NCBI GenBank assembly: GCA_902580565.1 | Contig: CACHLD010000001.1 | Location: 62,001-126,000, forward strand | Reading direction: 5' to 3' | From: an uncultured Pelagibacteraceae bacterium | GTDB taxonomy: Bacteria; Pseudomonadota; Alphaproteobacteria; Pelagibacterales; Pelagibacteraceae | Length of the DNA: 64,000 nt | In this document: positions 63,402 through 64,000 of the stretch, piece after piece | Position numbering within the stretch: position 1 is the stretch's first letter | How the letters are laid out: every line of letters begins with the position of its first letter | Notes under the pieces: model-generated | What the model saw: only the letters and a program-made list of their open reading frames with translations | Told to the model about the DNA's origin: nothing | The model's database searches: none | Position numbers and translations under genes: made by a program

Positions 63402-63906
63402 ATATATAGTAGTTATATTTTTTTTATTTGTGATCTCAGTGTTCTTTATTGGCTTAAAAAAAGACTCAATTTACAATACTCAAGGCTTAGTAGGTCAAAA
63501 ATTAACAGAAATTAGAATTGATCATTTTAGTGAAAAAAAAATTATTAATGATGAAGATTTAAAAAAGAGTAAATTTACTTTAATTAATTTTTGGGCTTCT
63601 TGGTGTGGCCCATGTCGAGAAGAACATTCATTTTTAATTAAACTAAATGAAGAAAAAAATCTTAGATTAATTGGTGTAAATTTTAAAGACAAAAAAAATA
63701 ATGCTTTGAAGTTTTTAAATGAACTTGGTAATCCTTATGATGATTTAGCAAAAGATGAGCTAGGTAAACACTCTATCGGTTTTGGAATTTATGGAATTCC
63801 TGAGAGTATTTTAATTAACAATAATTTAATCATTATTAAAAAATTTGTTGGACCGTTAAATGAAAATGATCTTAATTTGATAAAAGAAACTATTAATTCA
63901 AAATGA
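63382..63906 (+). CDS. ccmG: Thiol:disulfide interchange protein CcmG (DsbE)
   Basis: 174 aa periplasmic thioredoxin-fold reductase with an N-terminal anchor (YIVVIFFLFVISVFFIGL). The active site is FWASWCGPCREEHSFL (WCGPC), with GIPESILINN as the cis-Pro loop. It keeps apocytochrome c reduced for heme attachment. Its stop overlaps the ccmH start (ATGA). Confidence 0.96.
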   Translation: MKIKLVKYIVVIFFLFVISVFFIGLKKDSIYNTQGLVGQKLTEIRIDHFSEKKIINDEDLKKSKFTLINFWASWCGPCREEHSFLIKLNEEKNLRLIGVNFKDKKNNALKFLNELGNPYDDLAKDELGKHSIGFGIYGIPESILINNNLIIIKKFVGPLNENDLNLIKETINSK

Positions 63907-64000
63907 AAAAATTAATTATACTTTTTTACTTTTTAATAAGCACTGCTGTTGTCAGCACAGAAAAAAATTTAGTAGATATAAATGATGTTCTTAAAAATTT
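63903..64000 (+). CDS. ccmH: Cytochrome c-type biogenesis protein CcmH, N-terminal part (cut by window end)
   Basis: ATG at 63903 overlaps the ccmG stop. The visible 32 residues are a signal-peptide/anchor-like start (MKKLIILFYFLISTAVVSTE) followed by KNLVDINDVLKN. The CcmH catalytic Cys pair (LRCxxC) would lie beyond the window, so identity is inferred from position after ccmG. Confidence 0.7.
   Translation, partial: MKKLIILFYFLISTAVVSTEKNLVDINDVLKN

Noticed and set aside
1-64000. CRISPR arrays, prophage, insertion sequences, toxin-antitoxin or defence islands
   Set aside because: No spaced direct repeats, integrase, transposase or such gene pairs were seen; the window is compact core genome.

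Overview
The window looks like a piece of chromosome from a SAR11-clade alphaproteobacterium (Pelagibacterales). The DNA is very A+T-rich. Genes are packed with 1-20 bp overlaps or gaps of a few bases, and no stretch longer than about 275 bp lacks a gene. There are no insertion sequences, prophages, CRISPR arrays or recognisable defence genes. Gene order is classically alphaproteobacterial: hisB-H-A-F-E, hslVU, tim44/secB, PPDK regulator-maf-aroE-coaE-dnaQ, hemE-hemH-hemJ-rho, tsaD-hemC-hemD. The genus assignment is inference from content and style, not from a database match.

Layout. 1-5.9 kb: end of grpE, dnaK, dnaJ, a small membrane ORF, dapB, nth and a PfkB sugar/nucleoside kinase, with a heat-shock-like promoter before dnaK. 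5.9-8.3 kb: a tiny ArfA-like ribosome-rescue gene, an orphan winged-helix regulator, a YkuD-domain protein, a YggS-type PLP protein and a ThiE/TenI-like protein. 8.3-9.6 kb: a porin with a strong shared terminator and a regulatory-looking upstream region. 9.6-14.1 kb: DUF3576 lipoprotein, leuS, lptE, holA. 14.1-20.8 kb: parB, parA, rsmG, mnmG, mnmE and a Ubi-type hydroxylase, with two parS-like sites inside rsmG. 20.8-23.4 kb: ftsK, lolA. 23.4-27.4 kb: a histidine operon running leftward with GNAT, HIT and an unannotated 44-aa ORF. 27.5-31.3 kb: hslVU, Smr, Tim44-like, FxsA, SecB. 31.3-34.7 kb: dnaQ, coaE, aroE, maf, PPDK regulator (leftward). 34.7-35.0 kb: the intergenic region that is oriC in Caulobacter and Rickettsia. 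35.0-38.8 kb: hemE, hemH, hemJ, rho (rightward). 38.8-43.8 kb: LON-domain protein, tRNA-Gly, pterin dehydratase, purH, heparinase-like protein, rpe. 43.8-49.7 kb: a membrane protein, an acetate-type symporter pair (SSS plus DUF4212), an unknown protein, an acetyl-CoA synthetase with a very basic N-terminal tail, and an EVE protein. 49.7-54.7 kb: tsaD, hemC, hemD, mscS-like, yggT-like, folD. 54.7-60 kb: PsiE-like, argG, IalB-like, aldo/keto reductase, Bax-inhibitor-like, DUF2794, septation protein A, hspQ. 60.1-64 kb: cytochrome c maturation genes ccmC-D-E-F-G-H (H cut by the window edge), preceded by an unexplained structured region.

How it fits together. Proteostasis (DnaK/J, HslVU, HspQ, SecB, ArfA), chromosome handling (ParAB, parS, FtsK, candidate oriC), heme supply and use (HemC, D, E, H, J and Ccm) and acetate use (symporter plus Acs) are the main themes. 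I found no obvious new multi-gene system. The most promising non-standard signals are the candidate replication origin with phased TTAAC repeats, the paired parS sites in rsmG, the palindrome/hairpin/repeat block before ccmC, the perfect palindrome before the acetate-type transporter, the histone-like tail on Acs, a naturally short ArfA, and two unlisted small ORFs.
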